Assembly: GCA_015057315.1 (NCBI GenBank)
Contig: SVER01000002.1
Location: forward strand, 1-64,000
Length of the DNA: 64,000 nucleotides
Source: Pseudobutyrivibrio ruminis
Lineage (GTDB): Bacteria > Bacillota > Clostridia > Lachnospirales > Lachnospiraceae
Direction: 5' to 3'
Shown here: in pieces, positions 52,855 to 62,424 of the stretch
Numbering within the stretch: the stretch's first letter is position 1
Layout of the letters: the number at the start of each line of letters is the position of its first letter
Notes under the pieces: model-generated
Database searches by the model: none
The model's input: the letters and a program-made list of their open reading frames with translations, nothing else
What the model was told of the DNA's origin: nothing
Made by a program: the position numbers and the translations under genes

Positions 52855-54486
52855 GTGAAATTTTTTAAGACATCAAGGTTATTTAAGTCTGTTGCAGCAA
52901 TACTATTAGCTGTTTCAATGACTTTATCGGTACCTGTTACAGCAAATGCTGCTGGAGCTCAAGGTATCGATGTTTCTAAGTATCAGGGGGCTATTAACTG
53001 GGGAGCGGTTGCTCAGTCAGGTGTTTCATACGCCTTCATAAAGGTAGGAAGTACAAAAAGTGGTGTAGATCCATATTTTGCAGCAAACGTGCAGGGTGCA
53101 CAGGCTGCTGGTATTCGTACAGGTGTATATATTTATTCTTACGCAACTAGTGTTGAGGCAGCAATGCAGGAGGCTGCACTTGTTTTACAGTGGATTGAAC
53201 CATACAATATCAATTTCCCTGTAGCTTTTGATATAGAGGACAAGACACAAAAGGGATTGGATGCTAACACATGTACAGCTATGGCAAATGCATTTGCTTC
53301 TGTTATTTCACAGGCTGGTTACACACCAATTCTTTATACATATACTAACTTTTACAAATCTCATTTCACATCAGCACTTGCTTGTGATAAGTGGATTGCG
53401 CAGTACTCTGACCACAACGACATTGCAGGATGGACAATATGGCAGTATTCTTCTGGCGGTGCTGTAGCAGGTATTAACGGAAGAGTAGATATGAATATTG
53501 CAGCTAAGGATTATGCAGCATTCATCCCACAGGTTGGTTTACTTGACCTTGGCGCTGGCAATGTATTCTTCTTTAACAATTTCCGTAGACAGTTTGGTTG
53601 GATAGATATAGCAGGAACTAAGTATCATACAGACCCAGCTACAGGTATTGTTACATACGGTTGGTTTGCTGATCCAACAGGTACATATTATTTTGCTCCT
53701 AAGACAGCAAATGCTTTAGTAGGTCTTAACACTATCGACAAGGGTATTTACTATTTTAACGAGATTGGACAGATGCAGACCGGTTGGTTAGATTTAGGTG
53801 GAAACACATTCTTATTTAACCCAGCTGATAATGGTAAGCTTTTCACAGGCTGGTGGTCAGATCCAACAGGTACAAGATACTTAGATACAACAGATGGTCA
53901 CATGGTAAAGGGACTTGTTGTAATCGACAAGAATATGTATTTCTTTAATGAGCAGGGTATGTTACAGACAGGTTGGGTTGATATTAACGGCGTAACATAC
54001 TTATTCAATCCTACAGACAATGGTAAGATGTACAAAGGCTGGTGGACAGATGCCACAGGTACATATTACTTAGATGCTAAGGATGCTCACAGAACAACAG
54101 GTCTTGCAGCTATAGATGGTTCTGTATATTACTTCAACGAAGCTGGTCAGATGCAGGTTGGCGCTTATGTAGTAAACGGTAATACATATTACTTCGGACC
54201 AGACGGAAAGATGCAGACAGGCTTCCAACAGGTTGGTAACAATACATTCTACTTTGCAGAAAACGGTGCTATGGTAAAGGGTGTATTTGCTGATGGAAAC
54301 GGAATCTACTATGCTGATGATAAGACAGGAATCATTGTTAGAAATCAGGTAGTAAAGGTTGGTAATCAGCCATATCTATTTGGTGCAGATGGTAACGTAG
54401 TTAAGAATCAGCTAATCCAAATTGGAAATATGCTATATCAAACAAACGAAACAGGTGTTGTAACAGCACAGGCACCAGTTCAATAA
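52855..54486 (+). CDS. Secreted GH25 lysozyme with cell-wall-binding repeats (GTG start)
   Basis: About 543 residues. A signal peptide (SVAAILLAVSMTLSVPVTANA) precedes a GH25 muramidase domain (about 34-215): GIDVSKYQGAINWG, FPVAFDIEDKTQ and AGWTIWQYSSG carry the catalytic acids. The remaining 320 residues are about a dozen choline-binding-like cell-wall repeats with YYF, WxxxxGxxY and MQTGW words. It should hydrolyse peptidoglycan, probably for autolysis or competition. The AGGAGG at 52841 is only two bases from ATG 52849 but eight from GTG 52855, so I take the GTG. A TATAAT lies at 52820. Confidence 0.93.
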   Translation: MKFFKTSRLFKSVAAILLAVSMTLSVPVTANAAGAQGIDVSKYQGAINWGAVAQSGVSYAFIKVGSTKSGVDPYFAANVQGAQAAGIRTGVYIYSYATSVEAAMQEAALVLQWIEPYNINFPVAFDIEDKTQKGLDANTCTAMANAFASVISQAGYTPILYTYTNFYKSHFTSALACDKWIAQYSDHNDIAGWTIWQYSSGGAVAGINGRVDMNIAAKDYAAFIPQVGLLDLGAGNVFFFNNFRRQFGWIDIAGTKYHTDPATGIVTYGWFADPTGTYYFAPKTANALVGLNTIDKGIYYFNEIGQMQTGWLDLGGNTFLFNPADNGKLFTGWWSDPTGTRYLDTTDGHMVKGLVVIDKNMYFFNEQGMLQTGWVDINGVTYLFNPTDNGKMYKGWWTDATGTYYLDAKDAHRTTGLAAIDGSVYYFNEAGQMQVGAYVVNGNTYYFGPDGKMQTGFQQVGNNTFYFAENGAMVKGVFADGNGIYYADDKTGIIVRNQVVKVGNQPYLFGADGNVVKNQLIQIGNMLYQTNETGVVTAQAPVQ

Positions 54487-54494
54487 AGAAAATC

Positions 54495-54530
54495 ATGACC
54501 CTGGGTATTCAAGCCCAGGGTCATTTTTAT
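54495..54530. terminator. Bidirectional terminator
   Basis: ATGACCCTGGG-tattcaag-CCCAGGGTCAT followed by TTTTAT; it serves the lysozyme gene on the + strand and the convergent ECF component on the - strand. Confidence 0.93.
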
Positions 54531-55099
54531 TTGACTGTATTTAGTTTACTAAGAATGGGGTGTAGAGCAGTTGCAATGGCAACACCGAATATTCCCTGGA
54601 TAAGGTTAGGTACTATGCCGGCTAAGGAGGCTATGATGCCAGCAGAAATAGTGGTTTTATTAACAACTGATAGCATAAATATTTCAAAAATAAAATATCC
54701 AAATACCATAACTGCCTCACCAGCTATGCCGCTGATAATTAAATGTGGTATAGCTGTTTTAGTATTTAATAGCTTTGTTAGTAGCCTGTATGTGAAATAG
54801 GCTACTAAAGCGGTAAGAGCCTTAATAATGAATGTGGCTGGAACGTAAATGAAGTATCCACCAATTAAATCGGAAAGTGCCGAACCAAACCCAGCGGCCA
54901 AGGCTCCCCAGAAAGGCCCAAGTAAAAGACCTGATAATAATACGAATCCGTCACCAGGGTGTATATAACCAAGTGTAGGAGTGGGGATTTTTATAATCAT
55001 TGTGCCAACGCAGGTAAGTGCTGCAAATAAGGCTGCGATGATAGTTTTCTTGGTAGTGTCCGTCTTTAAATTGTTGGTATTTATTGTTGTATCACTCAT
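54527..55099 (-). CDS. ECF transporter substrate-binding (S) component
   Basis: 190 residues with about six membrane helices. Features of ECF S components: N-terminal TKKTIIAALFAALTCVGTMII (helix 1 with the AAxxA-like interaction motif) and HPGDGFVLLSGLLLGPFWGALAAGFGSALSDLI. It should bind a vitamin and join the shared ATPase/EcfT elsewhere. The divergent MocR-type regulator suggests the vitamin is a B6 vitamer (PdxU-like), because MocR regulators commonly control pyridoxal genes; thiamine precursors or others remain possible. The minus-strand start has AGGAGGATTTTGTT. Confidence 0.88.
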   Translation of the reverse strand: MSDTTINTNNLKTDTTKKTIIAALFAALTCVGTMIIKIPTPTLGYIHPGDGFVLLSGLLLGPFWGALAAGFGSALSDLIGGYFIYVPATFIIKALTALVAYFTYRLLTKLLNTKTAIPHLIISGIAGEAVMVFGYFIFEIFMLSVVNKTTISAGIIASLAGIVPNLIQGIFGVAIATALHPILSKLNTVK

Positions 55100-55223
55100 A
55101 ACAAAATCCTCCTAAAAATTGGTTTTGAAAAAAGCTCTTTTCATTTTTTTATGTTGGGGCTATAATATCACCAATCTGTAACTATAAAAATGCGCAAAAA
55201 TAGAAAAATAAAAGGGGACAGAT

Positions 55224-56507
55224 ATGAAAGTATACGAGCAGGTTTATGAATTCTATGTTAAACAGATTGAGGATAAGGCGCTTAAATCCGGTGATAAAAT
55301 GCCTTCCATTAGAGAATCGGAAAGAACTCTTAATGTAAGTAGAACCTCTATAGAGACAGCATACCTGCAGCTTGCAGCTGATGGATATATATATTCGGTG
55401 GAAAAGGTAGGGTATTTTGTCTCTGACATGGTTGAAAGAGCCTTGGAAAAGGAAAAGATTGAGGTAGGGCTTAAAGAAAAATCTGATATTAAAGGTTACA
55501 TCTACGATTTGGCCACAATAGGTGAGGATAAAGAGGTTTCCTGCCTGCAACTGTGGAGACGTTATATGAAATCTGCCTTAAGACAGGAGGAGAGGCTTCT
55601 TAACTATCCTAATAATCAAGGTGAAGAGGATTTGAGAGAAGAGATAGCCAGCTATGTGAGAAAGAATAGAAATATCATTTGCAGCCCAGAGGATATTGTA
55701 ATTGGAGCAGGCTTTCAAAATCTACTATCCCTTCTTATTCCATTAATCCCTGGGGAGAAGACCATATCATTTCCTACAAAGAACTTTGCAGATGGTGCAA
55801 CCATTTTTAAAAATGCAGGCTTTACTGTTAATTACAGAGATAAGGAAAGTCATGTAATTTATGTAACACCATCCTATATGACAAAGTGGGGAGAAGTCAT
55901 GACTATGAAAAGACGTCATGAGCTCATAGATCACGCTAGAAAAAACGGTCATCTGATTATAGAGGACGATTACCAAAACGAATTTGTATTTTCAAATAAG
56001 GCTACACCTAGCTTGTATGCAATGACTGGCGGGGAGAATATAGCATTTCTTGGATCCTTTTCAAGAGTACTGCTTCCTAGTGTGAGAATAAGTTATCTAA
56101 TTCTTCCGAAGGGCATTAGACAAGAGTATGAAAAAATAAAGCGTCTATATAACCAGACTGCATCCATGGCAGAGCAGATTGCTCTGGCTTCATTCCTGCG
56201 GGATGGTCATCTTAATAGACACATCAAAAAGATGCGCAGGCTTTATGAGGATAAGCGTAAGCTTATGTATAAGAGCCTAAAACAAGCATTTGGTAATGAC
56301 GGGGAAATAATGCTTGGGGAGAGTGGAATGGAGATGGGGGTTAAGCTGTCTAGAAATGCTATTAATACAAAGCTGACCAAATGTAATGTGAAAGTAAATG
56401 TTGTGGAGACCAGTGAAGGTACCGCAACTTTTCTGGTATCATGCAGCAAAATAAATATAGAAGAGATCGGTGAAGCAGTCCTAAAGTTAAATTGTGGTTT
56501 ACAATAA
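55224..56507 (+). CDS. MocR/GntR-type regulator lacking the PLP lysine
   Basis: 427 residues. N-terminal winged helix of the GntR family (about 1-75: VYEFYVKQIEDKALKSGDKMPS, SIRESERTLNVSRTSIETAYLQL) and a C-terminal aminotransferase-like domain, as in MocR/PdxR. Residual motifs are IIEDDYQNEFVF and LGSFSRVLLPSVRISYLIL. In MocR proteins the latter reads SK, with the lysine that forms the Schiff base with PLP; here it is R281. So classical PLP sensing is doubtful. It is divergent from the ECF component with 124 bases between, and probably controls it. GGGGACAGAT precedes ATG. Confidence 0.9.
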   Translation: MKVYEQVYEFYVKQIEDKALKSGDKMPSIRESERTLNVSRTSIETAYLQLAADGYIYSVEKVGYFVSDMVERALEKEKIEVGLKEKSDIKGYIYDLATIGEDKEVSCLQLWRRYMKSALRQEERLLNYPNNQGEEDLREEIASYVRKNRNIICSPEDIVIGAGFQNLLSLLIPLIPGEKTISFPTKNFADGATIFKNAGFTVNYRDKESHVIYVTPSYMTKWGEVMTMKRRHELIDHARKNGHLIIEDDYQNEFVFSNKATPSLYAMTGGENIAFLGSFSRVLLPSVRISYLILPKGIRQEYEKIKRLYNQTASMAEQIALASFLRDGHLNRHIKKMRRLYEDKRKLMYKSLKQAFGNDGEIMLGESGMEMGVKLSRNAINTKLTKCNVKVNVVETSEGTATFLVSCSKINIEEIGEAVLKLNCGLQ

Positions 56508-56509
56508 TG

Positions 56510-56571
56510 CTTTAGTATGCTAAAGTATATACATAACAGTTTAGCGCATTATCACGCTAAAGTGTTTTTTA
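56510..56571 (+). terminator. Terminator of the MocR gene
   Basis: First a palindrome CTTTAGTATGCTAAAG (56510-56525), then ACAGTTTAGCG (56536-56546) pairing with CGCTAAAGTGT (56555-56565) followed by TTTTT. The shared CTTTAG/CTAAAG words are notable. Confidence 0.8.
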
Positions 56572-56619
56572 AAAGAATTTTGGCTTTAACTGTAAACTAT
56601 ATTACGGAGGACATTTAGT

Positions 56620-57453
56620 ATGAAGAAGAGATTACTTTCAGGTATGCTGGCAGGACTTATGGCACTATCAATGGTTGCTTGTGGCTCTTCAGCAGATACA
56701 GCAGCTTCAGATAGCGCAGCTGCTGACACTACAGATACTGCTACAGAAAGTGATGTAGATTACATCAAGAACAAGGGCACACTTATTGTTGGCATCACTG
56801 ATTTTGCACCAATGGATTACAAGGATGATAACGGCGAGTGGATTGGCTATGATGCTGATTTAGCTAGAGCGGTAGCTGACAGCCTTGGTGTTGACGTGGA
56901 GTTTGTAGAGATTGATTGGGATAACAAAATCCTTGAGCTTCAGAACAAATCAATCGATGTGGTTTGGAATGGTATGACACTTACACCAGAGGTTACAAAT
57001 GCAATGGAGTGTACAAAGCCATATCTTAACAACGCTCAGGTTGTAGTTGTAAGCAATGATAAGGCTGCTGAAATAACAAGCGCTGAGGCAGCAGCTGATC
57101 TTAGCTTTGCAGTAGAATCTGGTTCTGCTGGTGAGGCAGCAGCTGAGGAAAACGGATTTAACTATGTAGCTGTTAAGACCCAGGCTGATGCTGTTATGGA
57201 GGTTTCAGCCGGCACATCAGATGCGTGTATCATCGACCTTCTTATGGCAGGTGCTATGGTAGGTGAAGGTACAAGCTACGAGAATCTTACACACACAGTA
57301 GAGCTTACTACAGAAGAATATGGTATCGGCTGCAGAAAGGGTTCTGACCTTGCTGCATATATAAATGATGAGCTTAAGGCTTTGTATGACGATGGCACAA
57401 TGGAAGAAATCGCAAATAAGTACGGCGTACAGGATGCAATCGTAACACTATAA
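56620..57453 (+). CDS. Polar amino-acid ABC transporter solute-binding lipoprotein
   Basis: 277 residues. Lipoprotein signal KRLLSGMLAGLMALSMVACG places the anchor cysteine at about 21. The SBP_bac_3 body is typical: GTLIVGITDFAPMDYKDDNG, IGYDADLARAVADSLGVDVEF, VWNGMTLTPE, YGIGCRKGSDLAAYINDELKAL. It captures a polar amino acid; which one cannot be read. AACTATATTACGGAGG gives a strong site. The permease follows after 18 bases. Confidence 0.93.
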   Translation: MKKRLLSGMLAGLMALSMVACGSSADTAASDSAAADTTDTATESDVDYIKNKGTLIVGITDFAPMDYKDDNGEWIGYDADLARAVADSLGVDVEFVEIDWDNKILELQNKSIDVVWNGMTLTPEVTNAMECTKPYLNNAQVVVVSNDKAAEITSAEAAADLSFAVESGSAGEAAAEENGFNYVAVKTQADAVMEVSAGTSDACIIDLLMAGAMVGEGTSYENLTHTVELTTEEYGIGCRKGSDLAAYINDELKALYDDGTMEEIANKYGVQDAIVTL

Positions 57454-57471
57454 AATAACAAAGGACACATT

Positions 57472-58128
57472 ATGTTTGTAAACGTAACATTATCACTTTT
57501 AGAGGGTTTCTTAGGAACCCTCAAATTGTTTTTATTAACATTAGTATTTTCATTGCCACTGGGGCTTATTATAAGCTTTGGCTCAATGCACAAAAGAATG
57601 ATAGTAAGGCTGCCAATCAGATTTATTATCTGGGTGGTACGTGGTACTCCACTGATGCTTCAGCTTCTTATTATCTTTTACGGACCAGGAATATTCCTTG
57701 GAATGAATGTGTGGGGCTCAGGAGATGGTGGCAGATTTACTGCGGCACTGGTTGCCTTTGTGATAAATTATGCTTGCTATTTCAGCGAGATATTCAGAGG
57801 CGGTATTCAGTCTATCCCAAAGGGACAGTATGAAGCTGCGGCTGTACTAGGCCTTTCTAAGAGCCAGACCTTCTTTAAGATTGTGCTTTTACAGGTAGTA
57901 AAGAAAATCGTGCCACCTATTTCAAACGAAGTAATCACTCTTGTTAAAGATACATCACTTGCTAGAGTTATTGCCTTCTACGAAATCATTTGGGAGGGTG
58001 AGCGCTTCATCAAGAGTGCTGGTATTATCTGGCCATTGTTTTACACAGGAGCATTCTACTTGGTATTTAGTGGATTGTTGACATTGTTGTTTGGCTATAT
58101 TGAAAAGAAGCTGGACTATTTTAAATAA
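57472..58128 (+). CDS. Polar amino-acid ABC transporter permease
   Basis: 218 residues with five membrane helices of the HisM/GlnP type; motifs LEGFLGTLKLFLLTLVFSLPLG, RGTPLMLQLLIIFYG and the EAA loop GQYEAAAVLGLSKSQTFFKIVLLQ. It makes a homodimeric channel with the solute-binding protein and ATPase of the neighbouring genes. Its start is 18 bases after the solute-binding gene (AAAGGACACATT). Confidence 0.93.
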   Translation: MFVNVTLSLLEGFLGTLKLFLLTLVFSLPLGLIISFGSMHKRMIVRLPIRFIIWVVRGTPLMLQLLIIFYGPGIFLGMNVWGSGDGGRFTAALVAFVINYACYFSEIFRGGIQSIPKGQYEAAAVLGLSKSQTFFKIVLLQVVKKIVPPISNEVITLVKDTSLARVIAFYEIIWEGERFIKSAGIIWPLFYTGAFYLVFSGLLTLLFGYIEKKLDYFK

Positions 58129-58154
58129 GAGAACGATTGATAAGTGAGAATACT

Positions 58155-58910
58155 ATGGCGATATTAGAAGTTAATGAGATAAGAAAAAAATTTGATAAAG
58201 AAGAAATTCTTAAGGGCATTTCTTTTAGCATGGAAATGGGGCAGACACTGTCGATAATTGGAAGCTCTGGCTCAGGTAAAACTACACTGCTTAGATGCCT
58301 TAATTTTCTTGAGCGACCAGATGAAGGGAGCATTACTGTAAATGGGGATGTACTTTTCTTTGCCAATTATTCTAAGCTCGATGACAAAGAGTTAAGACAG
58401 AAAAGACATCATTTTGGAATGGTGTTCCAGCAGTTTAACCTTTTTCCTCAGTATACAGCTTTGGAGAATGTCATCCTTGCACCAAAGCTTGCGGCTACTT
58501 CAAAGGAGGAAATAGAAGAAATTACCGAAAACGGCAAGGAACTTCTTAGGAAGATGGGGTTAGAGGATAGAATGAACAACTATCCACATCAGCTTTCAGG
58601 AGGACAGCAGCAGCGAGTAGCCATTGCAAGGGCTCTGGCACTTAAGCCTGATATCCTGTGCTTTGATGAGCCTACATCGGCTCTTGATCCAGAGCTTACA
58701 GGTGAAGTTCTTAAGGTTATTAAGGAATTGGCAATGCAGAAAACTACCATGATTATCGTAACTCATGAGATAGGCTTTGCCAGGGATGTTTCTGATGAAA
58801 TTATATTTATGGACGGAGGAGTGATTGCAGAGCAGGGTACACCTGAGCAGGTGATTGATAATCCTACTAATGAAAGGACTAAGCAGTTTCTTGCTAACTA
58901 TCTAAAGTAG
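58155..58910 (+). CDS. Polar amino-acid ABC transporter ATP-binding protein
   Basis: 251 residues. Walker A GSSGSGKTT, Q-loop MVFQQFNLFP, signature LSGGQQQRVAIARAL, Walker B ILCFDEPTSALDP, H-loop VTHE. Powers the transporter formed with the two preceding genes. An in-frame TTG start at 58137 precedes it; ATG 58155 begins the conserved VNEIRKKF segment, though its ribosome site is weak (GTGAGAATACT). Confidence 0.94.
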   Translation: MAILEVNEIRKKFDKEEILKGISFSMEMGQTLSIIGSSGSGKTTLLRCLNFLERPDEGSITVNGDVLFFANYSKLDDKELRQKRHHFGMVFQQFNLFPQYTALENVILAPKLAATSKEEIEEITENGKELLRKMGLEDRMNNYPHQLSGGQQQRVAIARALALKPDILCFDEPTSALDPELTGEVLKVIKELAMQKTTMIIVTHEIGFARDVSDEIIFMDGGVIAEQGTPEQVIDNPTNERTKQFLANYLK

Positions 58911-58931
58911 ACAAATGAAAGGGAGATTAAA

Positions 58932-60443
58932 ATGGCAACACTAGGAATTGTAATTGCAATCGTAGTATATCTGGCAGGACTTCTTGTTATGGGTGCTACA
59001 TTTGCTAAGGAGAACCATACTGTTGGAGATTATTATCTGGGTGGAAGAAAGTTAGGACCATTTGTAACAGCCATGAGTGCTGAGGCTTCGGATATGTCAT
59101 CGTGGTTACTTATGGGACTTCCAGGAATTGCCTATGCCAGTGGCATATGTGATGTGTTTTGGACAGCTCTTGGACTGGGAATTGGAACATATCTTAACTG
59201 GTTGTTTATAGCTAAAAGGCTAAGAAAATATTCTGAGAAGAACAATTCTGTTACTATTCCAGATTTTTTTGAGCATAGATTTAGAGATAAGAGCCACACA
59301 TTACTGCTTATTTCATCACTGATTATTGTGGTATTTTTTATTCCTTATGTAGGCTCTGGTTTTGCTGCCTGTGGTAAGCTGTTTTCTTCTTTGTTTGGCC
59401 TGGATTATACAGTGGCAATGATTGCATCAGCAGCAGTTATTATCGGCTACACAGCTACAGGTGGATTTATGGCAGCATCTGTTACTGATTTTGTTCAGTC
59501 TATCATAATGACTATAGCCCTTATTGCTGTAGTATGCTTTGGCTTATCTAGTGTTGGTGGAATAGATGTGGTTGCCAGCTTTTCAACATCCTTAGATGGA
59601 TATATTAGCCTTCTTGCAACCCATGATTTTAGTACAGGAAACAGAGTATCCTATGGTGGTCTTATTACAATCATTTCTACAATGGCATGGGGCCTGGGAT
59701 ATTTTGGAATGCCTCATATCCTACTTAGATTTATGGCCATTGAAGACCCTGAGAAGATTAAGCTTAGTAGACGAATTTCAACTGTTTGGGTGTTCATTGC
59801 CATGGGTGTTGCAATATTTATTGGTGTAATGGCTCATACAATGGTACATGTAGGCGTGTTAGATGAGCTTGTGGATTCGGAGAGAGCTATTGTAATTATT
59901 GCTCAGACACTTGCAGAGCATAGCTTTGAGGCGGCATTATTAGCTGGTGTTATTCTAGCTGGAATCCTAGCATGTACTATGTCTACCTGCGATTCACAGA
60001 TGCTTGCAGCTTCATCATCTGTATCTGAGAATATATTACATGAGACACTTGGCATAGAGCTTTCAGAGCACATGCAGATGGTAATGGCAAGAATAGTGCT
60101 TATCATTATTGCAGGAATCGGAGTGTTTATTGCAAGAGACCCTAACAGCTCAGTGTTTGGCATTGTATCATTTGCCTGGGCTGGCTTTGGAGCAGCATTT
60201 GGTCCAATCATGCTGCTGGCACTGTTTTGGAAGAGAGCTAATCGATACGGCGCAATAGTAGGTATGCTTGGTGGTGGCATCATGATTTTTGTATGGAAAT
60301 TCTTGGTTAAGCCACTTGGCGGAGTTTTTGGTATCTATGAGCTTCTTCCAGGATTTATAGTAGGATTATTGCTATGCGTAGTGGTAAGCCTTTTAACACC
60401 TGCTCCAGAGAAGGAGATAGTAGAGGAGTTCGAATCAATCTAA
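58932..60443 (+). CDS. putP: Sodium/proline symporter PutP-like
   Basis: 503 residues, SSS family with about 13 membrane helices. Motifs: YYLGGRKLGPFVTAMSAEASDMSSWLLMGLPG, matching PutP, and STCDSQMLAASSS in the Na+ site. It imports proline or a similar solute with Na+. It follows the amino-acid ABC genes by 21 bases and may be co-transcribed, which supports an amino-acid role. GGGAGATTAAA precedes ATG. An 18-bp perfect inverted repeat follows. Confidence 0.92.
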   Translation: MATLGIVIAIVVYLAGLLVMGATFAKENHTVGDYYLGGRKLGPFVTAMSAEASDMSSWLLMGLPGIAYASGICDVFWTALGLGIGTYLNWLFIAKRLRKYSEKNNSVTIPDFFEHRFRDKSHTLLLISSLIIVVFFIPYVGSGFAACGKLFSSLFGLDYTVAMIASAAVIIGYTATGGFMAASVTDFVQSIIMTIALIAVVCFGLSSVGGIDVVASFSTSLDGYISLLATHDFSTGNRVSYGGLITIISTMAWGLGYFGMPHILLRFMAIEDPEKIKLSRRISTVWVFIAMGVAIFIGVMAHTMVHVGVLDELVDSERAIVIIAQTLAEHSFEAALLAGVILAGILACTMSTCDSQMLAASSSVSENILHETLGIELSEHMQMVMARIVLIIIAGIGVFIARDPNSSVFGIVSFAWAGFGAAFGPIMLLALFWKRANRYGAIVGMLGGGIMIFVWKFLVKPLGGVFGIYELLPGFIVGLLLCVVVSLLTPAPEKEIVEEFESI

Positions 60444-60472
60444 CCAATTGAGAATAAATATCAACAAGACAT

Positions 60473-60519
60473 AATATCACCTATAACCTATTGACTAAGT
60501 AGGTTATAGGTGATATTTT
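60473..60519. promoter_or_regulatory. Inverted repeat overlapping the iscS promoter
   Basis: AATATCACCTATAACCTA (60473-60490) and its exact complement (60500-60517) flank TTGACTAAG. TTGACT (60491-60496) and TATTTT (60514-60519) are 17 bases apart, so a promoter for iscS is embedded in the palindrome. This is how Rrf2/IscR-type operators look; an intrinsic terminator of putP is the other reading, since TTTTCTTTT follows. Confidence 0.7.
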
Positions 60520-60578
60520 CTTTTACATAGTTATTCAATAGGTGAAATCTATTAAAAATGTGAAAGGAAGGAATAGTA

Positions 60579-61784
60579 ATGTTTGTATATGCAGATAATG
60601 CGGCAACAACAGCAGTTAGCAAAAAGGTAGTGGATGCAATGCTTCCATATTTTACAGAAGTATATGGTAATCCATCTAGTTTATATTCAGTTGGCCAGAA
60701 GGCAAAAGAAGATTTAGAAGAGGCTCGAGAAAGAGTTGCAAAGGTGTTAGGTGCAAAGCCTAGAGAAATATATTTCACATCAGGTGGTAGTGAGGCAGAT
60801 AATCAGGCCATCATCTCAGCTGCAAGAGCAGGTGCCAAGAAAGGCAAGAAACATATCATATCTTCTAAATTTGAGCATCATGCAGTGCTTCATACATTAG
60901 AAGCATTAGAGAAGGAAGGCTTTGAGATTACACTTGTGGATGTTCATTCTAATGGTGTGGTTGATCCTAAGGAAATTGAGGATGCCATTCGTGAGGATAC
61001 AGCACTTGTAACAATCATGTATGCCAACAACGAAATCGGAACTATCCAGCCTATAGCAGAAATTGGTAAGATTTGCCGCGAGAAGAAGGTATGGTTCCAT
61101 ACAGATGCAGTTCAGGCCATCAGCCATGTGCACATCAATGTGGAGGAGCAGAATATTGATATGCTTTCAATATCAGCTCACAAGTTCCATGGTCCTAAGG
61201 GTGTTGGTGTGCTCTATGCCAAGGGAGGTATCCCACTTACAAACATAATTAACGGTGGTGCCCAGGAAAGAGGCAAGCGTGCAGGTACAGAAAACCTTGC
61301 AGGTATCGTAGGCCTTACAGTAGCACTTGAGGATGCAGTAGCCCATATTGATGAGAACAACGAAAAGCTTTCCAAGCTTCAGGACAGATTAATCGAAGGG
61401 CTTTCAAAGATTCCATACTCAGAGCTTAACGGAGATAGACATGCAAGAGTTACTTCTAATGTAAACTTCTGCTTTGAGGGTATTGAGGGAGAATCCCTTC
61501 TTTTATTATTAGATGACAAGGGCGTGGCTGTGTCATCTGGTTCGGCATGTACATCAGGTTCGCTGGATCCAAGCCATGTACTTCTTGCAATTGGCAGACC
61601 TCACGAGGTAGCTCACGGCTCACTAAGAATATCCCTCGGAGAGGATGCTACAGAAGAGCAGGTAGATTATATCGTAAATGCGGTAACAGAGGTTGTTGAG
61701 TACCTTCGTGGATTTTCACCATTTTGGGGTGATTTGGTTAGTGGAAAGCGACCACACGTATTTGAGGAACATAGTGTAGCCTAA
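60579..61784 (+). CDS. iscS: Cysteine desulfurase (NifS/IscS)
   Basis: 401 residues. PLP enzyme that takes sulfur from cysteine for Fe-S clusters. Motifs: [32 protein letters not shown], the PLP lysine in [12 protein letters not shown] and the active cysteine loop [17 protein letters not shown]. The next gene encodes the scaffold IscU, so the pair supplies Fe-S clusters. AAAGGAAGGAATAGT precedes ATG. The operator/promoter palindrome upstream suggests Rrf2-type feedback. Confidence 0.96.
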   Translation: MFVYADNAATTAVSKKVVDAMLPYFTEVYGNPSSLYSVGQKAKEDLEEARERVAKVLGAKPREIYFTSGGSEADNQAIISAARAGAKKGKKHIISSKFEHHAVLHTLEALEKEGFEITLVDVHSNGVVDPKEIEDAIREDTALVTIMYANNEIGTIQPIAEIGKICREKKVWFHTDAVQAISHVHINVEEQNIDMLSISAHKFHGPKGVGVLYAKGGIPLTNIINGGAQERGKRAGTENLAGIVGLTVALEDAVAHIDENNEKLSKLQDRLIEGLSKIPYSELNGDRHARVTSNVNFCFEGIEGESLLLLLDDKGVAVSSGSACTSGSLDPSHVLLAIGRPHEVAHGSLRISLGEDATEEQVDYIVNAVTEVVEYLRGFSPFWGDLVSGKRPHVFEEHSVA

Positions 61785-61812
61785 TTAATGAGAGTAATTG
61801 GAGGAATAAAAA

Positions 61813-62247
61813 ATGGCATTATATAGTGAAAAGGTCATGGACCACTTTAGAAACCCTAGAAATGTAGGAGTTATAGAAGATGCAGATGGAGTGGGCGAAG
61901 TAGGTAACCCAGTCTGCGGCGACATCATGAAAATCTATCTTAAGATAAATGATGAGCAGGTAATTGATGATGTAAAATTTGAAACCTTCGGTTGCGGCAG
62001 TGCCATCGCATCATCTTCAATGGCAACAGAACTTATCAAGGGAAAGCCTTTAGATGAGGCACTTAAGCTTACAAACAAGGCTGTAACAGAGGCACTAGAT
62101 GGACTTCCACCACACAAGCTTCACTGTTCAGTGCTTGCAGAGGAGGCAATCAAATCCGCCGTAAAAAATTACTACGACAATAACGGAATCGAATACGACC
62201 CAGCGGATTTCCCTGAGGAGCATGACTGCGAAGCTTGTCACGTTTAA
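61813..62247 (+). CDS. iscU: Fe-S cluster scaffold protein IscU/NifU-like
   Basis: 144 residues. Scaffold on which [2Fe-2S] and [4Fe-4S] clusters are made. The three ligand cysteines are present: NPVCGD (about C36), FGCGSAIAS (about C62) and LHCSVLAEEAI (about C106). A C-terminal CEACHV adds two more cysteines, common in clostridial IscU proteins. It follows iscS by 28 bases and is followed by a strong terminator. Confidence 0.95.
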   Translation: MALYSEKVMDHFRNPRNVGVIEDADGVGEVGNPVCGDIMKIYLKINDEQVIDDVKFETFGCGSAIASSSMATELIKGKPLDEALKLTNKAVTEALDGLPPHKLHCSVLAEEAIKSAVKNYYDNNGIEYDPADFPEEHDCEACHV

Positions 62248-62252
62248 TATTA

Positions 62253-62330
62253 GCTGCGAGATTCACCTTGTGATTCTCGCAGCTTTTTTTAATTATTAAA
62301 GCTAGCTATAAATTCGATTTATAGCTAGCT
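62253..62330 (+). terminator. Two terminator-like hairpins after iscU
   Basis: GCTGCGAGATTCAC (62253-62266) pairs with TGATTCTCGCAGC (62271-62283), one mismatch, followed by TTTTTTT. A second, perfect AGCTAGCTATAAAT-tcg-ATTTATAGCTAGCT hairpin follows at 62300-62330. Confidence 0.9.
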
Positions 62331-62356
62331 CTAATTTTCTTTAGTAGCTAAGAGTA

Positions 62357-62385
62357 TTGAAATTGTGGCATATCTAGAATATAAT
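62357..62385 (+). promoter_or_regulatory. Promoter of the yezD-like gene
   Basis: TTGAAA (62357-62362), 17 bases, TATAAT (62380-62385). Just downstream, CTATC and GATAG make a spaced inverted repeat before the GGGAGG site. Confidence 0.75.
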
Positions 62386-62424
62386 TCCTATCAACCTAGC
62401 AGATAGATAGGGAGGTAAAAGGAG

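Noticed and set aside
59634-59645. CRISPR-repeat-like word TTTTAGTACAGG within the putP gene
   Set aside because: Short chance match inside a coding region, no second copy.
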